From Corynebacterium cystitidis (GTDB lineage: Bacteria; Actinomycetota; Actinomycetes; Mycobacteriales; Mycobacteriaceae), in the NCBI RefSeq assembly GCF_900187295.1, contig NZ_LT906473.1:558001-622000 (forward strand): a stretch of 64,000 nt of DNA, written 5' to 3'. The position numbers and the translations under genes are program-made. How positions within the stretch are numbered: position 1 is the first letter of the stretch; each line of letters starts with the position of its first letter. Below, one piece after another: positions 46,847 to 55,122 of this stretch. The notes under the pieces were generated by a model, which saw nothing but the letters and a program-made list of their open reading frames with translations, was not told where the DNA came from and searched no databases.

Positions 46847-47125
46847 CTAACGACGACGGCTGCTGGGCGTTCCGCTGTCCCTGCAAAAAACTGCCCCTAG
46901 CTGGAGGACGCTTCGGAGGGTGCCGAGGACCCCGAGAATCGCGACAACAAGTGCTATGTGGATGCCGACCTTAGGTTGCTTGATACCAATGGCACCAAAA
47001 ATAGCGATGACAGCCCCCAAGGTTGACGGGATGAGGGTGGTCCAGCTGACCATTCCGGTGGCAAAATATGCGACAATGCCGAGAGTAATGAGGATAACTC
47101 CGAAAGAAATAGTGATCCTAGGCAT
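46847..47125 (-). CDS. Small three-helix membrane protein
   Basis: 92 residues, MPRITISFGVILITLGIVAY, with three hydrophobic segments (to about residue 80) and a short basic C-terminus. ATG 47125 has an AAGGAG site. No family with a known function recognised. Confidence 0.7.
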   Translation of the reverse strand: MPRITISFGVILITLGIVAYFATGMVSWTTLIPSTLGAVIAIFGAIGIKQPKVGIHIALVVAILGVLGTLRSVLQLGAVFCRDSGTPSSRRR

Positions 47126-47371
47126 AAGCCGGTCTCCTTTGATAGGGCAATCGGCATTAACGGGAATGTGGGGATCAGTGTAGCCACTGAATCATTTAGA
47201 TGCCTAAGGTGCGTGGCTGGGGGTGGGCCGTTGAAGCAGTCTTCCTTGTGGCGGAAAGTAACCCTTCCCGAATCTTCTCGGGTCAGGTTGACCGCGAGCT
47301 GTCACACTTTGAACACATTCGCGTTGACATGAAAGGTAGTCGTGACAGGTCCATTATGCGGTTACCTCAAA

Positions 47372-47569
47372 TCAGAGCCCAAGAACATTGAGAACCGCGA
47401 GTCCCGAATTCAAACTTGGTGTGCCTGTCCCGTGCTCGATATCGCGGACTGTCTTGTCTGATAATCCAGCGAGTTCTGAGAGCTGAACTTGGGTGAGGTT
47501 GTACCCTTTGCGGATTTGGTAAATCACCTTGCCAATGTTCACGGCTACGTCGTTACGCGTCTCTGTCAT
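47372..47569 (-). CDS. Small XRE-family HTH protein (HipB-like)
   Basis: 65 residues starting MTETRNDVAVNIGKVIYQIR with the helix-turn-helix LTQVQLSELAGLSDKTVRDI and the usual HGTGTPSLNSGLAVLNVLGL. The start 47569 has GAGGTG; an upstream GTG at 47674 would add an unrelated leader. HipB-like regulators normally precede a HipA kinase; none is present, so it is an orphan or a remnant. Confidence 0.7.
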   Translation of the reverse strand: MTETRNDVAVNIGKVIYQIRKGYNLTQVQLSELAGLSDKTVRDIEHGTGTPSLNSGLAVLNVLGL

Positions 47570-47856
47570 GGGCACACCTCGGAACGATACTTCGGATTCG
47601 TGGGCGTGGAGTGGGCGGGCAAGAGCGGAACCATAGCTGGTGTAGGTGTCAGGAAAACTGGGGCCGGTGGTCAACTACCGGTCAACTACCAATCGCGCAA
47701 CGGCTGGGTGCTGGTGTCGGTTCACCCGATCCGCTGCAAGCTGCAGCGATGCTAAAATAGTGCCTTAACAGGCTAAGCGTTAACAATTTAACTACTTACC
47801 TCACCTAATTATGACCCGAGTCCACTCTAGGCTCTTGAAGTGCAGTGAAGGCTGAC

Positions 47857-49014
47857 ATGAGAATTAAACGCATTAATGCAACTAACTGGCGCAACTTCAG
47901 CTCTATTGAAGCGGAGCTGGGTAATCGCCTTTTCGTCGTCGGCCCCAACGCCTCGGGAAAATCAAATTTCCTCGACATTTTCAGATTCCTGGCCGATGTT
48001 GCTAAACCCGGTGGTGGTCTAGCGTCGGCGTTGGAGGAGCGAGGTGGTTGGAGCGCTGTGCGAAACCTGAATGCGAGGAATACCAACCATGGTGCTGTCA
48101 CGATTCAGGTCGACCTGGAAGATCATGACCACCAATGGAGTTACCTCTTGACTTTTAGGTCGGAACAGGCGGGAAATCATCGGCCAATTGTAAGTGAAGA
48201 GAAGGTCAAAAGGGATGGTCAAGTCATACTTAATCGTCCTCAAACAGAGGACGAAAGCGATCCTGAACTTCTCACCCAAACTCATCTTGAACAGATCGCC
48301 TCTAATAGAGCGTTTCGGCCTATTGCAGACTTTTTCGCCTCCATCAGCTATTTCCACATTTCGCCACAGGCGATCAGACAAGCTAACAAGGGGCCGAAAT
48401 CTGACGATCCGTACGGTTCAGGATTCTTGGCCGCAATCAACGCTACGCCCGAGAAGACCCGCAATGCTTGGTTAGATAAGATTCAGACCGCCCTGACCGC
48501 TGCTGTACCGGATTTTGAAACTTTGAAGCTTGAGACAGATCCTTCTGGTCAACCTCATTTGATCGCAGGTTTTAAAAATTGGCGCAAAAGCCCTACACAC
48601 CAAAACGAGGCTGCTTTTTCGGATGGTACTTTGAGATTGATCGGGTTGCTCTGGGCGGTTATCTCCAAATCCACTACTTCTGGTCTGCTTCTGTTAGAAG
48701 AACCAGAAATCTCGCTTAATGCAGCGATTGTCCGCGTACTTCCTTCTATGCTGGCAACCGCGCAACGGGGCACTACTATGCAAGTAGTTATGACAACGCA
48801 TTCGCCCGACTTGCTCGACGACGAAGGTATCCACCCGAACGAGGTTCTAGTCTTAAAGGTTGGCGATGAAAGTACTACTGCTTCGCTCCTCGGCCAGATT
48901 GACAATCCAGAAGCACAAGCCTTGCTAGCTGCGCCGGGCCTAACAAACTCTGATGTAGTTGAACGCCTAATCGATCCTATTGAGCTGCGGCCCCTTATTC
49001 AGTTCAGCAGGTAA
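47857..49014 (+). CDS. AAA_21-type ATPase, probable defence ATPase
   Basis: 386 residues. MRIKRINATNWRNFSSIEAE leads to Walker A VVGPNASGKSNFLD. The signature-like AAFSDGTLRLIGLLWAV, Walker B GLLLLEEPEISLNA and switch TTHSPDLLD follow. It is the COG4637-like type and is distinct from the ATPase at 2707. ATG 47857 (GAAGG upstream) is preferred to GTG 47845. The next gene begins two bases after its stop. Fused or paired TOPRIM effectors are known for this ATPase group. Confidence 0.85.
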   Translation: MRIKRINATNWRNFSSIEAELGNRLFVVGPNASGKSNFLDIFRFLADVAKPGGGLASALEERGGWSAVRNLNARNTNHGAVTIQVDLEDHDHQWSYLLTFRSEQAGNHRPIVSEEKVKRDGQVILNRPQTEDESDPELLTQTHLEQIASNRAFRPIADFFASISYFHISPQAIRQANKGPKSDDPYGSGFLAAINATPEKTRNAWLDKIQTALTAAVPDFETLKLETDPSGQPHLIAGFKNWRKSPTHQNEAAFSDGTLRLIGLLWAVISKSTTSGLLLLEEPEISLNAAIVRVLPSMLATAQRGTTMQVVMTTHSPDLLDDEGIHPNEVLVLKVGDESTTASLLGQIDNPEAQALLAAPGLTNSDVVERLIDPIELRPLIQFSR

Positions 49015-49016
49015 TA

Positions 49017-49595
49017 ATGATTTTCAACTATGTGACAGAAGGCCGTTCAGATAGTGGAGTCGCAAAAGGTTGCTCGAATATTGTGGGCACGATCTCGGTC
49101 ACCACGATAAACAAACGGGGTGTGGCGAACTTAGACCAAAAAATTTCCGGCTACCATAGTGCCGCCCAACAATACACCGATGTAGGATGGCTGATCTTGA
49201 GAGATTCTGACAATCAGTGCCCGGTCACGCTTCGCGAAAGATTTGATCCACCGTCGAATGGATCTGCGAATTTTATATTCCGTGTGGTCCACTCAATGAC
49301 CGAGGGATGGCTCTTATCAGACGCTCAAAGTTGCGCTGACTATTTTCGTATTCCAAAAGATAGAATTCCGAAACAACCAGAAAAGATCCCCCACCCAAAG
49401 GGACTTCTGCTCGAACTCTGCCGGAAACATTCCCCAAAGGATATCCGCGACGATATGGTCACGGATGACCATAGAATGGGTCCACTTTTTGCGGACAGAC
49501 TTATAGAGTTCGCAGAGCAAAGCTGGAACATCAAGACCGCTGCATCAGTTAGCCCTAGCCTGAACCGGGCTGTCCAACGACTCCGAGAGATCTAG
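49017..49595 (+). CDS. DUF4276-like (TOPRIM-fold) protein, probable effector of the ATPase
   Basis: 192 residues. YVTEGRSDSGV at the N-terminus supplies the TOPRIM glutamate, and VGWLILRDSDNQCP (D63, D65) supplies the DxD. VHSMTEGWLLSDAQSCADYF and PHPKGLLLELCRKHSPKDIR are typical of DUF4276. The gene follows the ATPase with a two-base gap (TAATAATG). By analogy with PARIS (AriA/AriB) and AbiL-like pairs, ATP-dependent sensing may release or activate this nuclease. The function here is inferred. Confidence 0.78.
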   Translation: MIFNYVTEGRSDSGVAKGCSNIVGTISVTTINKRGVANLDQKISGYHSAAQQYTDVGWLILRDSDNQCPVTLRERFDPPSNGSANFIFRVVHSMTEGWLLSDAQSCADYFRIPKDRIPKQPEKIPHPKGLLLELCRKHSPKDIRDDMVTDDHRMGPLFADRLIEFAEQSWNIKTAASVSPSLNRAVQRLREI

Positions 49596-49935
49596 GCCAC
49601 TGAGGCGTTATGAATCCCTCCAGTACCGCGAAAGTCTGGGGCCAATTGCGTCATAACCACAATTGTCGAAGCACTCGCTATCCTGAGGGTGGTAGTGGTC
49701 CACCGTGGCACTGGGGGCACTGCGACACACAGCCTCAGGCAGAAGTGGGGCGAGTTATCGTCGACAAGCCATCGGGTGGGCCGACACGGACCGAGCCAAG
49801 ATTCCATTGCTTCTTGCACGCGGACACATCGGGACCGACTGGTTCACACTGGTGTAGCGGCAACCGAAGGAACATTGTGCTCGCAGACGACGGGCTTAAA
49901 GTCGCCTTGGGCATCCAGGAAATCACCTGACAGCA
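49596..49935. other. Gene-free stretch
   Basis: Short frames exist on both strands but none has a start with a ribosome site or a recognisable product. No terminator hairpin was clearly seen. Confidence 0.5.
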
Positions 49936-51399
49936 TCAGGACTGTTGCTGTTTGTGCGAGGGGAGGAGGAGCCGAATCGCAATAACCGCGATGATCGCTC
50001 CAATTAATAAGGTAGATAGAGACATTGTTCCGGCCTCGCGGACTGCCACATTCGACTGCTCACCAGTGTATTCAATGATGCGGCCCACGATTTCGGAACC
50101 GGAACCGCGTTGAGAAAAGGCGGAAAACACCGTTGAGGCGATAGCCAGACCGAGCGCAGATCCCAAGGAGGAAGCCATCTTAAAAATGCCCGAGCCAGCA
50201 CCCACGATATCCTGTGGCAGGGAGTTGAGAGCTGCCGTCGTCGCAGGAGTGGCGAATAGTGCCAAGCCGATGCCGTAGATCGAAAACGCAACCACTGCAA
50301 TGATCACATACTGCTTCTCCAGGAGGTTGGTAAACATCAGCATGAGCACTGAGAGCACCACTAGTGAAGAACCGATCAACATGGGAGTTCGGTAGCCCAG
50401 AGACTTCATGAGTCGCTCGCCGGTGGTCATAAAGGCCAACACACAGATCGCATACCCGATGGTGAGCAGGGAGGCCCTAGTGGCGTCATAGCCTTTGCCG
50501 GAGGCCTGCATGACCCACAGAGCAATCGTGATCATGCCAGCGGAGGTAGTGACCAAGAAGTTCGCCGTTATGGCACCAGTAAACGTGCGGTTGCTAAACA
50601 CCGAAAAGTCAATGAGAGGATCTTGGGCCTTTAACTCGTGGCGGATGAATACAACGGTGACAACAATGAACAGCGCAAGCAGGCCGAGTGTAATAGGAGA
50701 AGTCCAGCCCAACGCCGAGCCCAGGGTGATGAAGAATTGCAGAGAGAGCATTGCTACAGCGAGGCAGATAATGCCTACGAGGTCGAGCTTCTTGCCCGAA
50801 TCTGCCAGCGGGGCCACATCGGGCGTGTTGCGGAGCATGACAATCACCACTACTGAAAGCAGCGCCGAAATTACGAAGATGCCACGCCACGTCAGTGGGC
50901 TGCCAGCGATTAAACCACCCACGATGGAAGACAACGCCATCCCACCGAAAGTGCCCATGGAAACGATAGAAATGGCTCGACTACGCTGATCACCGTGCCA
51001 GTAAGAATTTACTAGTGCGAGTGCGGCAGGAGTGATCGCGCCACCGGCTAGTCCGTGCAAAACCCGACCAAGCAGTACCATCACGCCGCCCGGCGCACCC
51101 GCCGCAAAGGCGATCAGTAAACTCCCCACAATATTGAGCAAGCTACCAATGCGCACCATTTTCAGGCGTCCGTGTGTATCACCCAGTGACCCCCACATCA
51201 CAATCAGCATGCCGCACACGAGTGAACCCATTGAGACAGCAAGGTTGGTCAGCTCGGAAGACATGCCTAGGTCAGTGCCCACGGTGAGGCCAACATTCAG
51301 CATGGATTGGCCAAACATCCAAAAGGTCAGTACGGCAAGGACTAGAGCGAAAAGGTCAGACTTCGTTCCCACATAGGAGCGAGTAGTTTGATTAGACAT
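49936..51399 (-). CDS. MFS transporter, DHA2 (14-helix) drug-efflux type
   Basis: 487 residues with about 14 hydrophobic helices. Motif A is GSLGDTHGRLKMVRIGSLLN, motif C-like is GGMALSSIVGGLIAGSPLTW, and the N-terminal motif QSMLNVGLTVGTDLG corresponds to the D1 motif. This is the EmrB/QacA drug:proton antiporter group. It has no adjacent regulator; the gene may be a core gene bordering the accessory island. Confidence 0.92.
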   Translation of the reverse strand: MSNQTTRSYVGTKSDLFALVLAVLTFWMFGQSMLNVGLTVGTDLGMSSELTNLAVSMGSLVCGMLIVMWGSLGDTHGRLKMVRIGSLLNIVGSLLIAFAAGAPGGVMVLLGRVLHGLAGGAITPAALALVNSYWHGDQRSRAISIVSMGTFGGMALSSIVGGLIAGSPLTWRGIFVISALLSVVVIVMLRNTPDVAPLADSGKKLDLVGIICLAVAMLSLQFFITLGSALGWTSPITLGLLALFIVVTVVFIRHELKAQDPLIDFSVFSNRTFTGAITANFLVTTSAGMITIALWVMQASGKGYDATRASLLTIGYAICVLAFMTTGERLMKSLGYRTPMLIGSSLVVLSVLMLMFTNLLEKQYVIIAVVAFSIYGIGLALFATPATTAALNSLPQDIVGAGSGIFKMASSLGSALGLAIASTVFSAFSQRGSGSEIVGRIIEYTGEQSNVAVREAGTMSLSTLLIGAIIAVIAIRLLLPSHKQQQS

Positions 51400-51651
51400 G
51401 GCATCTCCTATCGGAAATCGCTCCTAGTTAACGTCGGTGACGGGTTAATCAACAAGACGGCAGAGTCAAGCCTTATGCCTTCTGCTTACAGAACGGTGTT
51501 AAGCTATGGACTTATTTTCTCATAAAAAACTTATTTTGGTAGGGAAACAGGCGGGAAAATTACTCCAGGTTTAATTAGGAGAGCACGTTTCTACTTCCCT
51601 GCTGGGGTGGAGCATAGAGTGGGGTAAAAGAGCCCAGAAAAGAGCGAAACG

Positions 51652-51924
51652 ATGGAAGATTTCTTGATCACCTATCACCGCAAATCTGGTGAAGCGCACG
51701 TTCGACGCTTCACTAACCCGCACTTGGCACTAGAGTGGCGGATGGCCCTTGAAATGCAGCACACCGGCCCCCACGAGGAAGTTGCATACATCTGCTCGGA
51801 TTCGCTTGAAAACCTTAAACGCTCGCATTCCCGATACTTAATGCGAGGTAACGCCACTATTGAGGATGTCGACGAAAAATCGAGCATCCCGGATTCCTTA
51901 ACTAGATATGCGAGGGGGTCCTGA
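51652..51924 (+). CDS. Small unknown protein
   Basis: 90 residues, MEDFLITYHRKSGEAHVRRF, charged and soluble (HLALEWRMALEMQHTGPHEE). Its own promoter could lie in the AT-rich 250 bases that separate it from the divergent transporter gene. No family recognised. Confidence 0.6.
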   Translation: MEDFLITYHRKSGEAHVRRFTNPHLALEWRMALEMQHTGPHEEVAYICSDSLENLKRSHSRYLMRGNATIEDVDEKSSIPDSLTRYARGS

Positions 51925-52020
51925 AGTTACACAGAACTCGATAGTGGAATCGTCGATACGCGTGCTTAGGATGGCTTCCAACTCTGAGTGTGGGGGATAG
52001 TTTGCCCTCATGGTTGGTTT

Positions 52021-52911
52021 TCACCTGGTGGTGCCTTGCTGGGATTCATCGGACTGGTTAAGTGCCTTTAAATACTCTGGTGCGTCTACTCCTGGGGGAG
52101 CGACTTTGCGAAGCGTCTTGCGCAGCCGATCGGACTGGGTCCGAAGAGCAATAAATGTAACGCTGGCGGAAACAACACCGCCAACCACTGGGACGGCCTT
52201 ACCCACGGCCTTCCCTACACTATCTCTGGTTACCCTAATGCCGATCGTGCGAAGGACCCTTTTCAAAGTGGGGTACCAGGCGGTTTTTGTCAAGGCTTGT
52301 CGTGCAACCCGCTTTTGAACTTCTGGGGCGGCAACACTCGTGAGGAACCGATTGAGGCCCACGTTGGCACCCCCTATGCCCATCATGACTCCGATCAGTA
52401 AACCGATCTCAGCTAGAGTCTCATCGTCGATGGAACGGGAATCTTCAAAGAAATCCTGCCATCCGTTCACATAGGCGAGTTTCTGCATTATTCGCAGAGC
52501 ATGCACAAAATATTGGGCAGTGTCTACTGGGACGGTAGCTAAGAGGGCTACTCCACCAGGAAGACCAAAAAGAAACGACGCCGCTGAGGACCTGTTGGTT
52601 TCAAAACGGATCGACGATTGCGCGATCTTTTCTAAAATCTTCGCTGATATTCCGGCTTGAACCGGAGTAGTTGCAAGAGACTCTGCAATCTGCTGTTCCC
52701 CGATGCCAGCTTTATGCAGTTCCGTACGGAGGAAGTGTTCGCGGTCGATCCGAACTGCGCGGAGAGAGGCGAGTTCGAAGAAAAGTCTTTTAGCGGCCTC
52801 CTCCGGCTCAAGATCCGACAAATTAGGGAGGACATCTTTGACTTCTTCAAATCGATTACGCGCATTGCTTAACACTTTTGGTCGGCGTTTTTGAATCTGC
52901 TTATCGTTCAA
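52021..52911 (-). CDS. EcsC family protein
   Basis: 296 residues. The second half has the EcsC pattern: SSAASFLFGLPGGVALLATV, DTAQYFVHALRIMQKLAYVN, LLIGVMMGIGGANVGLNRFL and a glycine-rich AVPVVGGVVSASVTFIALR. The first 100 residues are helical and charged. The start at 52911 is TTG with an AAGGGG site; a GTG 12 codons later is the alternative. EcsC proteins are membrane-associated, with the B. subtilis member linked to the EcsAB transporter; no such partner lies nearby. Confidence 0.82.
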   Translation of the reverse strand: MNDKQIQKRRPKVLSNARNRFEEVKDVLPNLSDLEPEEAAKRLFFELASLRAVRIDREHFLRTELHKAGIGEQQIAESLATTPVQAGISAKILEKIAQSSIRFETNRSSAASFLFGLPGGVALLATVPVDTAQYFVHALRIMQKLAYVNGWQDFFEDSRSIDDETLAEIGLLIGVMMGIGGANVGLNRFLTSVAAPEVQKRVARQALTKTAWYPTLKRVLRTIGIRVTRDSVGKAVGKAVPVVGGVVSASVTFIALRTQSDRLRKTLRKVAPPGVDAPEYLKALNQSDESQQGTTR

Positions 52912-53153
52912 GATTCGCCCCTTCGTCGGCGTGGATACGTACTTTCTTGCCCAACCCTACTATCAGTTGATTTTGCAAGTTAATGGGGTCGTGCCAAGCA
53001 CCATCCCCGGTTTAATTTGTTTTCAGTAGCTGTCCGCAGGACGACTTCCTAGTGGAATTGCAAAAATTGCCTCCGCCACCAAGCGTCTAGAATTGTCAGC
53101 AAACGATACTGGGAAACCTGCAAGGGGGCGTCAGCGCTCGCATAATCGCTTCG

Positions 53154-53206
53154 TTTGTATCAATACGGGTGATACAAATGAAGTGAACAGTGATGCAAAC
53201 TAAGTG
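53154..53206 (+). promoter_or_regulatory. Inverted and direct repeats before the AbiEi remnant
   Basis: TTTGTATC (53154-53161) and GATACAAA (53171-53178) form a perfect 8-bp inverted repeat. GTGATACAAATGAAGTG (53169-53185) recurs as GTGATGCAAACTAAGTG (53190-53206), 21 bases apart or two helical turns. AbiEi-type antitoxins bind such repeats to repress their own operon. The rest of 52912-53215 holds nothing else recognised. Confidence 0.5.
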
Positions 53207-53215
53207 TGAGGTGAT

Positions 53216-53918
53216 GTAGATGAAAAAGCGGAGGTTCTCGAAGCGCTTGAATCACTGGCTTCGGATCAGTAGGGAATTATCACCACAGCGCAAGCAGGGC
53301 GTGAAGGTATTACCCGCCTACAGTTGGGGCGCTTAGCCGAAGAGGGAGTGCTTCAGCGCGCTCGACGCGGCGTGTACCTCCTGCCCTCCTCGCGACATGG
53401 GCCATTTGTAGACATCTGCTCGGCGTGGGTGGCACTTGATCCAGGTTTATACCCCGATGAGCGGCGAGAGGGCACTGCACTCATTGTCGTATCGCATGAG
53501 TCTGCAGCTAGCCTCCATCATATCGGTGATCTCATCCCCCAAAAAGCATTCGTTTTCCGCCGTAAAAAGAAAACAAACCAGCCAGGAGGACACCAGGATT
53601 TACAGCAACCGGAATCTACCGCCAGAAGACGTAGTAAGTATTGATGGGCTTCCGGTAACTTCTGTGGAACGGACAGTTGCTGACCTCGCGGCTAATAAGA
53701 TCGAACGCAACTATCTAGCAACATTAGCTGCTGACGCTTTAAGGAAAGAAGGAGTGCGCTTTAGAACCTTAGCCTCCTATCTTGACCCTTATGCAGCCTT
53801 CTACCGATCCACCTCGGGAGAAGAACTGCTCCATGAGTTTCAGACGGAAGCCTCTTCAATGAAGACAGAAATGATTTATTCGACCGCATTCCCAAAGAAT
53901 GGGCAAAAGGGTATTTAA
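53216..53918 (+). pseudogene. AbiEi-type antitoxin (type IV TA system), decayed
   Basis: The frame EKAEVLEALESLASDQ hits TAG at 53270-53272, then continues GIITTAQAGREGITRLQLGR and RARRGVYLLPSSRHGP, the winged-helix of AbiEi-like proteins. SHESAASLHHIGDLIPQKAF follows. Near 53570 the frame shifts to one with SIDGLPVTSVERTVADLAAN. The end is cut after FQTEASS. A stop, a shift, loss of the start and absence of the AbiEii nucleotidyltransferase gene show that the system is dead. Confidence 0.75.
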
Positions 53919-54163
53919 CCTTGAAACATTCACATGTGAGATAAGCTGAATTCGAGGCACGTAACCACCAACCTGCTTCAACAAGAATCAGGGTCAACGG
54001 CTTCTTCTTGATAAGGCGAGCCTGGTGATCGTCGTCAAGCGACGCACAGCACACGCGTTGCCAGACTTTAACGGATTTTGGTGCTCTCGCCGTACTTGTT
54101 GTGCATAATGGGGTATGGCTGAAACGCGCCCGAATCGTTTAAACGCAGTCCCTTTCGCCCCCG

Positions 54164-54540
54164 TTGAATGCCCGCTTCCGATTACTAACGCGGACAACTT
54201 GCCCGAGTAGCCCACGGCGGACACTCGCGAGGTCGTGGGGCGGTTCGTGGAGTGGGCGGAGGCGATCGTCGATAAGCAACAATGAGAAAGCCTGCGCGAT
54301 GCAGCCGACGAACTGCTCGCGTGGGACAGATTACTGGCGGTGGAACGCGCCGTACAAACCGTGTACTCCCAGATCCTGGGGCATTTCGACCAGCAACAGT
54401 TTTACAGCCTTGATGAGTTTAAAGAAGCGATCGCCGAGCTCGTCGATGAAATGAATGATATCCGGCAACGGAGCGATGGGCTAATACGGCGAGAGTTGTT
54501 TGAGGCCGATGAACGACCTGTGATGTGCCCGCTGCGTGAC
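54164..54540 (+). pseudogene. Remnant of an IS21-type transposase
   Basis: Pieces in two frames, with stops. FVEWAEAIVDKQQ comes first, then WDRLLAVERAVQTVYSQILG, YSLDEFKEAIAELVDEMNDI and RRELFEADERPVMCPL. The last block matches the region of IS21-like IstA transposases before the C-terminal domain. Ends and partner IstB are missing here; a possible IstB tail lies at 33815. Confidence 0.55.
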
Positions 54541-54544
54541 GAAC

Positions 54545-54727
54545 CTGGTGCTCTTTCACCCAGTTACGCAGGATCTCAACGGTCAAATAGCAGACTACTA
54601 CTCTTGGTCGTTGTTCCGGCGACTGGAAGTTGACGATTCTGAACACTAGAAACAGCTAAAGGGAACTACACACTGGACTGAATTCGATCTGTTCAACCAA
54701 GGCCACGCACGATACTGGGAAAAGTGA
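54545..54727 (+). pseudogene. DUF3800 C-terminal remnant
   Basis: 61 codons with one internal TAG. LVLFHPVTQDLNGQIADYYS and WSLFRRLEVDDSEH resemble the C-terminal block of DUF3800 (QxADYxxWxxFRxxE), and after the stop comes FDLFNQGHARYWEK. It begins where the IS21 remnant ends, so it was probably left behind by that element. Confidence 0.4.
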
Positions 54728-55122
54728 CCACCCCGCATATCGCTCTCAAGCGAAGAGCCCAGGGGCTCTTTCAACGAGGTGGAACCTTGAGTCCCATTTT
54801 TTACACAAAACAGGCTAGAGATGTTAGATAGTTGCGATCGCCCCGTTACGAGCTTTCACGGCCTCCTCGTTACAGAAGACCTTACACATTTCACTTGACT
54901 CAGAGGTGTTCGTCGGAAAGCGTCTGGGGTGTCACATCCGGGCGTGCGATGCCGGATTACGCGGGTAAATACTGCGCCGATCAGAGGGCACCCACCATGA
55001 AAAGTTCGAACTGACTACACGATATCCGAACCACTTATCAGGGGTGAGATCGGAGTCCTTCCCCATCAGATCTATCGTGTAGTCGTCCGAAGGTACGGCA
55101 GGCGCGAACCGAGGGTAGTCAG
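54728..55122. other. Gene-free stretch downstream of the surface protein gene
   Basis: No frame with a supported start or recognisable product on either strand. It includes the 3' region of the large surface protein gene. Confidence 0.5.

Noticed and set aside
47200..47391. 63-codon plus-strand frame
   Set aside because: It overlaps the small HTH gene's end, has no ribosome site and no recognisable product.
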